DNA of 64,000 bases from positions 4,955,001 through 5,019,000 of the forward strand of contig NZ_CP040094.1 in assembly GCF_013343235.1 (NCBI RefSeq), read 5' to 3'. The translations under genes were made by a program, and so were the position numbers. The first letter of the stretch is position 1. The number at the start of each line of letters is the position of its first letter. Source of the DNA: Nostoc sp. TCL240-02 (lineage in GTDB: Bacteria; Cyanobacteriota; Cyanobacteriia; Cyanobacteriales; Nostocaceae). Shown here one piece after another: positions 1 to 9,656 of this stretch. The notes beneath the pieces were generated by a model that worked only from the letters and a program-made list of their open reading frames with translations, was not told where the DNA came from and made no database searches.

Positions 1-1320
<1,320 letters not shown>

Positions 1321-1497
1321 GAAGTGTTTGCTTTATTAGCTCAATACTCAGCTGCTCTTTTTTAACTTCAGCTTAGTTATTTTTATTTGCTTGACGCAAT
1401 ACACTTGCTGTATAATCGCTTTCAAACTATAATATTTTCAAGGTTCGGTATCCCTTGTCGCGGTCGCTTTTAAGCTCTCCGCTTCAGGCACTTATTC

Positions 1498-1526
1498 AAT
1501 ATAGCGAACACACCCCCTTGTGTCAA
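1498..1526 (-). promoter_or_regulatory. rRNA operon promoter
   Basis: Read on the minus strand this is TTGACA (1521-1526), a 17-bp spacer and TATATT (1498-1503). This is a near-consensus sigma-70 promoter about 180 bases upstream of the 16S 5' end, leaving a transcribed leader at about 1321-1490. No other candidate between 16S and glyQ has proper spacing. It argues against the longest possible glyQ reading frame, which would begin inside this promoter. Confidence 0.75.
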
Positions 1527-1639
1527 CTATTTTCTCCAAAATTCTTTTGGACTGTTTCTTTGTCCCCTCAAACTCCCCACATCCACGCCTTCTAGGCAAC
1601 AATGGTTTATGCACTGTGCCAACTAAGGATGGGGGAACC

Positions 1640-2578
1640 GTGAATTTTCAATCCGTAATAACTTTGTTGCATCACTTCTGGGGTCAGCGCGGTTGTCTCA
1701 TTGCCCAGCCCTACGATATTGAGAAGGGGGCTGGTACTAAGAATCCGCAGACATTTTTAAGAGCGTTGGGGCCGGAACCGTGGGCTGTTGCCTATGTTGA
1801 ACCATGTCGTCGCCCAACGGATGGACGGTACGGAGAAAACCCTAACCGTTTCCAACATTATTATCAGTACCAAGTTTTGATTAAGCCCTCGCCAGATAAT
1901 ATCCAGGAGATTTATCTTGATTCATTAAGGGTTTTAGGTATTCGTCCTGAAGACCACGATATTCGGTTTGTAGAGGATAATTGGGAAGATGCAACGGTGG
2001 GAGCTTGGGGTACTGGATGGGAAGTATGGTTAGATGGGATGGAAATTACTCAATTTACCTACTTTCAACAGTGTGGGGGAATTGATTGCCGTCCTGTGTC
2101 GATTGAGATTACTTATGGTTTAGAGCGGCTGACAATGTATCTCCAGCAAGTGGAGGCAATTACTAAAATTCATTGGACGGACAATATTACTTATGGTGAT
2201 GTTTTTCTGCAAAATGAGATTGAGCAGAGTACATATAATTTTGAAGCGTCTAATCCTGAATTGCTGCTGACACTGTTTAGTTTGTATGAGCAGGAAGCTA
2301 CTCAGTTAACGGAGAAAGGTTTGGTGTTACCCAGTTTGGATTATGTAATGAAGTGTTCGCACACGTTTAATCTGCTGGATGCTAGAGGTGTAATTTCGGT
2401 GACGGAGAGAACTCGTTATATTGCCAGGATTCGGCATTTGGCTAGGAAGGTTGCTCATTTATATGTAGAGCAAAGGGAGAAATTGGGTTTTCCGTTGCTC
2501 AAAGATTTAAAACCAGTCATACCTGTTGGGCAAGTAGAAGTCGCGGCTACACAGACGAAATCTGCCTCCGCAGGTTAG
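1640..2578 (+). CDS. glyQ: glycine--tRNA ligase alpha subunit
   Basis: Alpha subunit of the heterotetrameric bacterial glycyl-tRNA synthetase, which charges tRNA-Gly in the cytoplasm together with GlyS (not in this window). The 312-residue product carries the highly conserved N-terminal stretch with [31 protein letters not shown] and [18 protein letters not shown], all class II catalytic-core signatures. The frame is open from 1520, but I place the start at GTG 1640 ([14 protein letters not shown]). That is where the family begins, it follows a GGGGG-rich ribosome site, and the 1520 start falls inside the rRNA promoter. The last 15 or so residues are a low-complexity Ala/Ser tail. It diverges from the 16S gene and is followed by a clear terminator. 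Confidence 0.95.
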   Translation: MNFQSVITLLHHFWGQRGCLIAQPYDIEKGAGTKNPQTFLRALGPEPWAVAYVEPCRRPTDGRYGENPNRFQHYYQYQVLIKPSPDNIQEIYLDSLRVLGIRPEDHDIRFVEDNWEDATVGAWGTGWEVWLDGMEITQFTYFQQCGGIDCRPVSIEITYGLERLTMYLQQVEAITKIHWTDNITYGDVFLQNEIEQSTYNFEASNPELLLTLFSLYEQEATQLTEKGLVLPSLDYVMKCSHTFNLLDARGVISVTERTRYIARIRHLARKVAHLYVEQREKLGFPLLKDLKPVIPVGQVEVAATQTKSASAG

Positions 2579-2694
2579 CAAACCTTTGATTTTGCATTCT
2601 AATAAGCTAGGCATATCATTAATCATGTAGCTATTGCTAAAGGTCAGAAATACCGTTAAATCTTGAATCTGGAAGATTAAGGCTACAAGATAAG

Positions 2695-2718
2695 GCCCGC
2701 ACAGGCGGGCTTTGTTTG
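2695..2718 (+). terminator. intrinsic terminator after glyQ
   Basis: GCCCGC, a 4-base loop and GCGGGC, followed by TTTGTTTG, 117 bases after the glyQ stop. It is a short GC stem with a T-rich tail on the plus strand. Confidence 0.75.
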
Positions 2719-2952
2719 TATAAACTTGATGGACTATACTTCACCACAGGCATCAAAATCTTTCAAAGATGCCTATTAAAGAGATAAAAAGCTTACGCAG
2801 AGGTACTCCAGCCGCAGATAATAAGAGTTTGGAATATTTGATTTTTGAATTTCATTGCCAAATTCAGCAACGCCAATTTTCCTCTATTGCTACTCTAGCT
2901 ATTTTAAGTCAGCTGCGAATTCTGGGTGTCAGGTGCTTTTACAAAAAATCTT

Positions 2953-5307
2953 ATGATTCAAACCAGTGGTGTAATTATTTGTCTTGGCTACATTTTTGGG
3001 TTGCTGTTTACAGCAGTTCCTTGGGGTGGTGTGTGGATTTTGGTTCTGGGGATAGTGGGAGCAATTCTTTTTAAAAGACGCACCAGTTCACAACAAGTTG
3101 CCCAAAAAGCAGAAAAGGCTGGAAGTAAAAATAAGGCAGTGCCTAATACCTGGCAAACTAATCCCCATCCTCGAATATGGATAGCTGCTGGCTTAGTAGG
3201 ATTATTGGCAACTCTATATTTTCAATGGCGAGTGCCGCAACCAGGTGCAAAAGATATTAGTCAGTTTGTTCCACCTGGAAATAGCAGTAATCAAGAACAA
3301 CTGGTGATTGTTCGTGGGGAAGTGGCGAGTAATCCTCGCTTAACTCGCAGTCAGCGAGGACAATTTTGGCTGGAAGCAACTCAGATAGATGAGGTCAAAA
3401 ATGAAAAAGGTTCAGCAGGTGTCCCAAAAGGAGTAACGGGCAAATTGTATGTGACAGTACCTATACTTCAGGCCACTGGGTTATACCCTAGTCAACAAAT
3501 TGCTGTGACTGGGATTTTGTACAAACCAAAAGCGGCTTCCAATCCTGGTGGTTTCGATTTTCAAAAGTTTCTGAAGCAGGAAGGAACATTTGCTGGTTTG
3601 ATTGGGCGACAAATAAATGTTTTGGATCAGGAACGTAAATGGGGATGGTGGCAGATTCGGGAGCGAATTGTGCGATCGCAAGTTCGGTGGTTGGGTATTC
3701 CTGAAGGGCCTCTTGTGAGTGCAATGGTGTTGGGAAGCAAAGCTGTTGATTTACCCTACGATATCCGCGATTTGTTTGTACAAGCAGGATTAGCTCATGC
3801 TTTGGCAGCTTCTGGATTCCAAACTTCTTTGATATTGAGCGTGATCTTACAGTTAACCAGACGGGCAAAAAAAGCAACGCAATTTACCCTTGGCTTTTTA
3901 GCTTTAATTATTTTTCTAAGTTTAACAGGTTTTCAACCTGCGGTTCTCAGAGCCGTAATTATGGGTTTTGCGGCATTAGTGGGTTTGCTATTAAAAAGGA
4001 AGGTAAAACAGTTCGGATCATTGCTATTAGCAGCAACTTTGTTATTGGTGTTTAATCCTCTATGGATTTGGGATTTAGGTTTTCAATTGAGTTTTTTAGC
4101 AACGCTGGGCTTAATCGTAACAGTACCAGCATTAGTCGATCGCCTAGCATGGCTACCACCTGCGATCGCTTCTTTAATTGCCGTTCCCCTTGCTGCGACT
4201 CTTTGGACTTTACCTGTACAACTTTCTGTATTTGGGGTTGTACCATCTTATAGTTTGTTGCTGAATGTGGTTAGTACTCCATTAATTTCGATCATTAGTA
4301 TAGGTGGAATCATTAGTGCTTTAGTAGGTTTAATTTGGACTCAGGCAGGAAGCTTCATTGCATCGGTGTTACATTACCCGACAGACGGGCTAATTAAATT
4401 AGTGGAGTTTTTTAGCAAGCTGCCAGGAAATTCTGTTGCTGTAGGTAGTATATCCACTTGGCAGCTTTTGACGATTTATTTACTGATTATACTGGTTTGG
4501 CTAGTTCCTTGGTGGCAGCGACGGTGGTGGGTTGCTAATGTGATTGCCATTGGTTTAGTATTCATCCCGCTTTGGCATTCTACAAATACATTGTTTAGGA
4601 TAACGGTATTAGAATCTGGTACGGAACCAATTGTAGTTGTTCAAGATAGAGGAACTGTAACTGTAATTAATAGTGGTGATGAAGGGACTGGACGTTTCAC
4701 AATCCTACCGTTTTTACAACAGCAGGGTATAAACCAAATCAATTGGGCGATCGCAACTGATTTTCAAGGCAATGAAAGTAATGCTTGGTTGGAATTATTG
4801 CAACGTTTACCAATCAAAAGTTTTTATGAATATTCCCCCAATCCAGAAAATTCTATTGCCACTCAGGCAATTCAACAAGAATTACAAAAGCATCAGGGAT
4901 TTTATCAACCAATGGCAGTTGGTCAAGCTGTCAAAACGGGTTCAATAGTGGCGCAGTTAATCAACGCTCAATTACCCATCTTACAATTGCAAATTTTAGA
5001 TCAGAATTGGTTATTAGTCGGTAATGTCAAGTCTAAAGAGGTACAGCAATTAGTTAAAAATGGGAGCTTGCCTCGTCCACAAGTCCTGTGGTGTTCCGCT
5101 CAGTCATTAAAGGATTTAGTTATTGCTCTTCAACCACAAGTGGCGATCGCTTCTTCTGTTAACTTTGATCCAAAGGTTTTATCGGAACTAAATCAAAGTC
5201 AAACTAAACTATTTTTTACGGGACGTGATGGGGCTATTCAATGGACACCTGATGGTCAGTTTGAGGCGTTTATTGAAGCAGCAGAAAACAAATCTTCTAT
5301 CTTATAA
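2953..5307 (+). CDS. comEC: ComEC/Rec2 DNA-uptake channel protein
   Basis: Inner-membrane channel that passes single-stranded DNA into the cytoplasm during natural transformation. About 784 residues. Two N-terminal membrane segments lead into a DUF4131/OB-type region (about 60-220). A multi-spanning Competence domain follows (about 235-510, with the HALAASGFQ signature), then a soluble C-terminal region (about 540-780) in the position of the metallo-beta-lactamase domain. That last domain lacks the usual HxHxDH metal motif: the equivalent stretch reads WAIATDFQGNES. The frame is open from 2926, but ATG 2953 (MIQTSGVII) is the better start. The gene stands alone between glyQ and a long AT-rich gap. 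Confidence 0.9.
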   Translation: MIQTSGVIICLGYIFGLLFTAVPWGGVWILVLGIVGAILFKRRTSSQQVAQKAEKAGSKNKAVPNTWQTNPHPRIWIAAGLVGLLATLYFQWRVPQPGAKDISQFVPPGNSSNQEQLVIVRGEVASNPRLTRSQRGQFWLEATQIDEVKNEKGSAGVPKGVTGKLYVTVPILQATGLYPSQQIAVTGILYKPKAASNPGGFDFQKFLKQEGTFAGLIGRQINVLDQERKWGWWQIRERIVRSQVRWLGIPEGPLVSAMVLGSKAVDLPYDIRDLFVQAGLAHALAASGFQTSLILSVILQLTRRAKKATQFTLGFLALIIFLSLTGFQPAVLRAVIMGFAALVGLLLKRKVKQFGSLLLAATLLLVFNPLWIWDLGFQLSFLATLGLIVTVPALVDRLAWLPPAIASLIAVPLAATLWTLPVQLSVFGVVPSYSLLLNVVSTPLISIISIGGIISALVGLIWTQAGSFIASVLHYPTDGLIKLVEFFSKLPGNSVAVGSISTWQLLTIYLLIILVWLVPWWQRRWWVANVIAIGLVFIPLWHSTNTLFRITVLESGTEPIVVVQDRGTVTVINSGDEGTGRFTILPFLQQQGINQINWAIATDFQGNESNAWLELLQRLPIKSFYEYSPNPENSIATQAIQQELQKHQGFYQPMAVGQAVKTGSIVAQLINAQLPILQLQILDQNWLLVGNVKSKEVQQLVKNGSLPRPQVLWCSAQSLKDLVIALQPQVAIASSVNFDPKVLSELNQSQTKLFFTGRDGAIQWTPDGQFEAFIEAAENKSSIL

Positions 5308-6038
5308 AAAACTCACAATTCAGGAATTTTAAAAGCACGATAAGCAAGTTGATACAATAAAATCAAACTATGTAAAGAAAAATGAAATAGGCTAAAACCC
5401 TTATACCTATTGATTTTTGCCTATTACCTTATCCCAATGATAATTATTTACGCATACTTACTCATTTCTTCTTAGGCAAGATTAGCTAAAGATGAGTTTT
5501 ATAGGTTACAGCCTAGTTAGTACTTAATGAAGTTTCACATTCGCCTACATTATGCCAGTCTGGTCTTTGACTGACACCCAATACTTATTGGATTTTGGGT
5601 AAAAGGGAGAAAGAAAAAACCTTTAACCTTTCCCTGAACTCACTTCCGATTTAAAAATGCAAAACCCCAAGCAGTATTGGACTAGCACTAACTACTTTCA
5701 ATTAAAACACAGTATTTTTTAATGAAATCATGGACTAGACTTAATTATTTATAAAACCAAATCATCTTAATTATTTTAAATCTGACAGTAGTGGAAATAC
5801 TTATTTTATTTTTACTTATTTAAATATTTCTTTTACATTGTGCTTATAATTCTTGCTCTAAAAATAGTTAAACTTCATACTTGAGAATAAACCATACTTT
5901 TTTACTATTGCTTAGAAAAACATCTATCTTACTTTACGATCACTTGAAATAGATGTCATTACTTATACCATTGTAGTAGCATCTTAAATGATTGATATTA
6001 GAGAAGTAATTTAAAAATATAGCTTGTCTGTCTACTAT
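5308..6038. other. long AT-rich intergenic region
   Basis: About 730 bases with no convincing gene on either strand. A weak hairpin (ACCCAA ... TTGGGT, about 5577-5601) could end comEC transcription. The rest is AT-rich and I see no RNA gene or insertion sequence in it. Confidence 0.5.
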
Positions 6039-6203
6039 ATGAATAAAAAATGGGCTGCTAAACGACTTACCATCAATCTCACATCAAGCGAGGCACAGAA
6101 GCTTGAACAATACTGTTCAATAACAGGCAGACCAGCAACTGATGTGATTCGGGAGTTAATTCGCTCTCTTGCTACTCAGGAGGAAAAAGGCTTGCAAACT
6201 TAG
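6039..6203 (+). CDS. small ribbon-helix-helix (CopG-like) protein
   Basis: A 54-residue protein. It starts with a basic strand-like segment (KKWAAKRLTINLTSSEAQ), followed by two predicted helices (EAQKLEQYCSITG, then TDVIRELIRSLAT). This is the ribbon-helix-helix layout of CopG/Arc-type DNA-binding proteins and antitoxins. The pattern R-L-T-I-N-L near the N terminus matches the strand that reads DNA in this fold. No toxin gene is adjacent on either side, so it is an orphan. It could repress itself or be the remains of a toxin-antitoxin pair. The fold assignment is by pattern only. Confidence 0.6.
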   Translation: MNKKWAAKRLTINLTSSEAQKLEQYCSITGRPATDVIRELIRSLATQEEKGLQT

Positions 6204-6606
6204 TAAATCATCCTAAACAAAAAACAAAATTATGATAATCACATCTAATTAGGGAGTGAAATAAGTATTTCAGGGTTATTAGTTATTTCCCTGAAAACAT
6301 ACGCTATAGGTAGCAACTGAACACTTAGCTATGCCCAATATGGACGGTTTTGAGATAATAGTTCACCTATAAGTGAATCCATAAATCGGCTTTGCTCTCA
6401 GTATCAGTGCTAGCATTTTCTAGGAAAATCATTAGGGGAGTTTAGAGGCAGGGGCAACAGTATTCCTGCCCAAGCTTCTCTAGAGTTAAAAATTACTCAA
6501 TCAAGGTAAGTAAGTGAGCGTAAATAATCGTCGTTAGGATAATAAAATTGTTCTCGCTTTTAAATTCGCTTCTTCTCAGAGTTTTTTAAATTTTGAATTT
6601 TGAAGC
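6204..6606. other. intergenic region left of the insertion sequence
   Basis: About 400 bases without a supported gene or RNA. It ends at the IS target duplication (TTTCAA, 6607-6612). Confidence 0.5.
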
Positions 6607-6612
6607 TTTCAA

Positions 6613-8309
6613 CCTACATTCCGCAGGTAAGAGAGGAGATCAATGATATTTTTGATGAATGACACCATCAGTATCAGAAATAAGAGTACAAGATATTGAC
6701 CACTGTGGGATAGTGGCAGGGATTATTGATCAAATGTGTTTGGTAGAGCAAATCAACCAAATACTGGGAACACATCACCAAGAAATAGTCAGTTCAGGTC
6801 AAGCAGTCAAAGCAATGATTCTCAATGGCTTGGGTTTAGTAAGTGCGCCACTATACCTATTTGAGAAGTTCTTTGTAGGCAAAGCCACAGAGCATTTACT
6901 AGGGGAAGGTATAAGTCCAGAACACTTGAATGATGACCGCTTGGGCAGAGTCTTGGACAAACTGTATGAAGCGGGATTAACACAAGTATTTGTGACAGTA
7001 GCACTGGCAGCAGCCAAGAAGTTTGGGGTGGAAAAGGACAGTTTACACTTGGATTCAAGTTCGTTTCATGTGCATGGAGAATATACCAACAACTCAACAG
7101 AAGGTTCAGGCAAGCCAAGAGAGATAACAATCACAAAAGGATACTCAAGAGATCATCGACCAGACCTGAAACAGTTTATTGTAGACCTGATGTGCAGTGG
7201 AGACGGGGATATTCCTCTATATCTAAATCTAAGAGTGGCAGATGGGAATGAAGCCGACTCAGCCGTGTTTGCTCAAATCTTGAAAGAATTTCGTCACCAA
7301 TGGGAAATAGATGCTTTGTTTGTAGCGGATGCAGCACTCTACACCGAAGGCAATCTTAAACAAATGGATTCTTTGCGATGGCTATCACGAGTTCCAGCCA
7401 CACTGACTACTGCCCAATTACTCTTGGAGAAAATGAGTCAGGAAGCTTTTGTGGATAGCATAGTCACAGGCTACCGAATAGCAGAGTGTTGCTGCGATTA
7501 TGGTGGAGTCAAACAGCGTTGGCTAGTGGTGGAAAGTGAAGCTCGTGCCGCAGCAGATTTAAAGCAACTGGAAAAACGTCTGACTAAGCACCTCCAACAA
7601 GCACAATCTCAACTGCGACAGTTGTCACAACAAGAATTTGCTTGTGCCGCAGACGCGATACAGGCTTCAGGGCGTTTTGAGGCTCAGCAACGCTTTCATG
7701 AACTTGCTGAACTAGAAATTATCGAACACAAACGCCATGCCAAATCAGGCAGACCACGTAAAGATGCTCAACCACAACAGTGTTACTATCAAATTCGTGC
7801 GACTGTTGTACCTAACGAGCTAGCAATTGCCACTGAAAAACAACGAGCCGGGCGTTTTATTTTGGCTACCAATGTTCTTGATGCTCAACAATTGAGCAAT
7901 GATGACTTACTCAAGCAGTACAAAGCCCAGCAATCTACTGAGCGTGGTTTTCGTTTTCTCAAAGACCCTTTATTTTTTACCAGCAGTGTTTTTCTCAACT
8001 CGAAAGAACGTGTTGCTGCTTTAGCAATGGTCATGGGTCTATGCTTGTTAGTTTACACTTTGGGACAACGGGCGTTACGCCAAGCTCTAGCTCAAGCAAA
8101 ACAAACCATCAACAATCAATTGGGTAAACCAACTGCCTCTCCTACGATGCGGTGGGTGTTTCAATGTTTCATGTCGATTCATCTGGTAACGATCGCTGGC
8201 TTTCAACACATTACCAATCTTACTGACGAACGACGATGGATTCTCCAATTTCTTGGTGCGCCTTGCCGAAAATATTATCTTCTCACCTGATATACCTGCG
8301 GAATGTGGG
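6613..8309 (+). mobile_element. complete IS1634-type insertion sequence (1,697 bp)
   Basis: The left end CCTACATTCCGCAGGTA (6613-6629) is the inverted copy of the right end (8293-8309), with one mismatch in 17. The element is flanked by a 6-base direct repeat, TTTCAA, at 6607-6612 and 8310-8315. It contains one transposase gene. Intact ends plus an intact target duplication indicate a simple transposition that has not decayed since. Confidence 0.88.
6659..8290 (+). CDS. IS1634 family transposase (IS4 superfamily, DUF4277)
   Basis: DDE transposase of 543 residues that moves the surrounding element. The N-terminal DUF4277 region contains VQDIDHCGIVAGIIDQ. Catalytic candidates are the D in LHLDSSSFHVHGEY (about residue 136), the D in FVADAALYTE (about 222) and the E in QSTERGFRFLK (about 423). 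It appears full length. The start ATG at 6659 is 18 bases from a strong GAGAGGAG ribosome site. That site is better placed for a 17-codon minicistron starting at 6643 in another frame, which overlaps the transposase start and may limit its translation. Confidence 0.92.
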   Translation: MTPSVSEIRVQDIDHCGIVAGIIDQMCLVEQINQILGTHHQEIVSSGQAVKAMILNGLGLVSAPLYLFEKFFVGKATEHLLGEGISPEHLNDDRLGRVLDKLYEAGLTQVFVTVALAAAKKFGVEKDSLHLDSSSFHVHGEYTNNSTEGSGKPREITITKGYSRDHRPDLKQFIVDLMCSGDGDIPLYLNLRVADGNEADSAVFAQILKEFRHQWEIDALFVADAALYTEGNLKQMDSLRWLSRVPATLTTAQLLLEKMSQEAFVDSIVTGYRIAECCCDYGGVKQRWLVVESEARAAADLKQLEKRLTKHLQQAQSQLRQLSQQEFACAADAIQASGRFEAQQRFHELAELEIIEHKRHAKSGRPRKDAQPQQCYYQIRATVVPNELAIATEKQRAGRFILATNVLDAQQLSNDDLLKQYKAQQSTERGFRFLKDPLFFTSSVFLNSKERVAALAMVMGLCLLVYTLGQRALRQALAQAKQTINNQLGKPTASPTMRWVFQCFMSIHLVTIAGFQHITNLTDERRWILQFLGAPCRKYYLLT

Positions 8310-8315
8310 TTTCAA

Positions 8316-8713
8316 CTTTCAAACGTTTGAGTAAGACGTTCGGTGATGGCTCAGTAGAGCCGCGATTATGCCGTTCGGGTAGAAGTCTGTAGGAAATTCC
8401 AAAATTTAAAATGCCGCTTTTCAAGATAGACACTTAAAAGTCTGGTTGACTAATAAGGGAATATCAAAAATAAATTTTTTAGCCAGGTATATTAAGGTTA
8501 GCGTAGCGATCGCTAGCCCGGAAGTAACGATAACAAGTTTTTGTCAATTGGGGGACACATCTTTATTTACATTGCCCATCCCATAATCAGTAATGGTTTT
8601 ACCAAAACTTACTCTTTCGATTCACATCCAGGAGTACAGCGATCGCCCTTTCAACAGCTAAAAATTTAATCAGAGAGTGCGTTCTTGTCGCTTATCGTAG
8701 GTATCGCTTGTTT
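8316..8713. other. intergenic region between the IS and rpsU
   Basis: About 400 bases with no supported gene. It includes a short Nostoc-type repeat fragment (GTTAGCGTAGCGATCGCTAG, about 8497-8516). A stretch near 8455-8480 resembles one near 41243-41265 (AAGGGAATAyC followed by AAAAATAAATT). Confidence 0.4.
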
Positions 8714-8905
8714 TCAATTGCGACGGAAATTTCTCTTACGTTGTTTGTGTCTTGCAACTTCTTTGCGCTTGTGTTTTTCCAAAGGGGTTTCAAAGTGACG
8801 ATTTTTTCTCATGTCTGGGAAAATACCTGCTTTGGAAACTTCTCTCTTAAATCGACGCAAGGCCGATTCAATTCCTTCATTTTCGCCCACAAATACTTGG
8901 GTCAT
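8714..8905 (-). CDS. rpsU: 30S ribosomal protein S21
   Basis: Small basic protein of the 30S subunit platform, 63 residues. It has the family opening [20 protein letters not shown], then a helix with [17 protein letters not shown] and a very basic tail ([20 protein letters not shown]). An AGGAG ribosome site at 8912-8916 directly abuts an upstream in-frame ATG (8911) but is correctly spaced for ATG 8905, so 8905 is the start. It lies downstream of an RNA-binding protein gene on the same strand, an arrangement known in Anabaena, with a hairpin between the two. Confidence 0.93.
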   Translation of the reverse strand: MTQVFVGENEGIESALRRFKREVSKAGIFPDMRKNRHFETPLEKHKRKEVARHKQRKRNFRRN

Positions 8906-8964
8906 TTTCATCTCCTACTTAATTGGTACTGGGCAATTTCAAAGCATCCAGTAGATCGGAGCGC

Positions 8965-8990
8965 AAAAAGGGCAGATAATGATTCTGCCC
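8965..8990 (-). terminator. hairpin with T-run between the rbp gene and rpsU
   Basis: On the minus strand: GGGCAGA, a 7-base loop and TCTGCCC (8990-8970), followed by TTTTT (8969-8965). It has the form of an intrinsic terminator located between two co-directional genes, so it probably lowers rpsU readthrough rather than ending the operon completely. Confidence 0.65.
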
Positions 8991-9025
8991 TTAAGACGTT
9001 AAAACTTAATTTTTGATTTTAAACC

Positions 9026-9346
9026 TTAGTAGCGTCCTCGGTTGTATCCGCCACCGCCGCCGCCGCGACGATCGCCACCACCACCAAAGGAACCACTTCT
9101 GTCTTCCTTGGGTTTAGCCTTGTTGACTTTAAGGTCGCGTCCCATCCACTCAGCACCATCAAGAGCTTCAATGGCAGCTGTTTCTTCAGCTTCTGTGCCC
9201 ATCTCTACGAAAGCAAAGCCACGTGGGCGGCCTGTTTCACGGTCAGTAGGCAACTGAACGCGTTTTACAGAACCATGTTCAGCAAAAACAGATGTAAGGT
9301 CTTCTTGTGTGACCTCGTAGGATAGATTACCTACATAAATTGACAT
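9026..9346 (-). CDS. glycine-rich RNA-binding protein (RRM)
   Basis: Cyanobacterial Rbp-type protein of 106 residues that binds single-stranded RNA. It consists of a single RRM domain (residues 1-82) with RNP2 (SIYVGNLSY) and RNP1 (RGFAFVEM), followed by a short glycine/arginine tail (about 88-106). In Anabaena several rbp genes are cold-induced, and one is co-transcribed with rpsU as here. The gene has a long upstream region (9347-9590) that could be the long 5' leader known for these genes. The ribosome site is GGAGATAACGC just before ATG. Confidence 0.92.
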   Translation of the reverse strand: MSIYVGNLSYEVTQEDLTSVFAEHGSVKRVQLPTDRETGRPRGFAFVEMGTEAEETAAIEALDGAEWMGRDLKVNKAKPKEDRSGSFGGGGDRRGGGGGGYNRGRY

Positions 9347-9656
9347 GCGTTATCTCCAAAATCATAGGTGTGTAGAGATTTAGATTTCGGAGACAAGCTT
9401 GTTAAGACCAAAAGGGAAAAGCCTGTCAATACTAAAAACAAACGCTGTAACCGAATTTTATTCTCACCTAACTACCTTAGCACATCCTTGAGTTCTTACC
9501 CATCCTAAAAAAGGAAGCACTAAGAGTCAGCGATCGCAGTTCACCCTCTCAAACATCCTTTAGGTAATGAATTTATAGGCAACTTTAACATTGAGTAGCA
9601 AAAATTGCCCAAATAATTGCAAAATAAATGCAGTTCGTCATTGTAACTACCTGGAA
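9347..9656. other. divergent intergenic region (rbp leader and tldD upstream)
   Basis: About 310 bases between the minus-strand rbp gene and tldD. A long untranslated leader for the cold-type rbp gene would fit here, but I see no decisive structure. An in-frame extension of tldD from 9591 lacks similarity to the family and is not accepted. Confidence 0.4.

Noticed and set aside
2769..3074. Open frame of 101 codons before comEC
   Set aside because: It overlaps comEC in another frame, is rich in Cys/Ser/Trp with no family pattern, and lacks a ribosome site.
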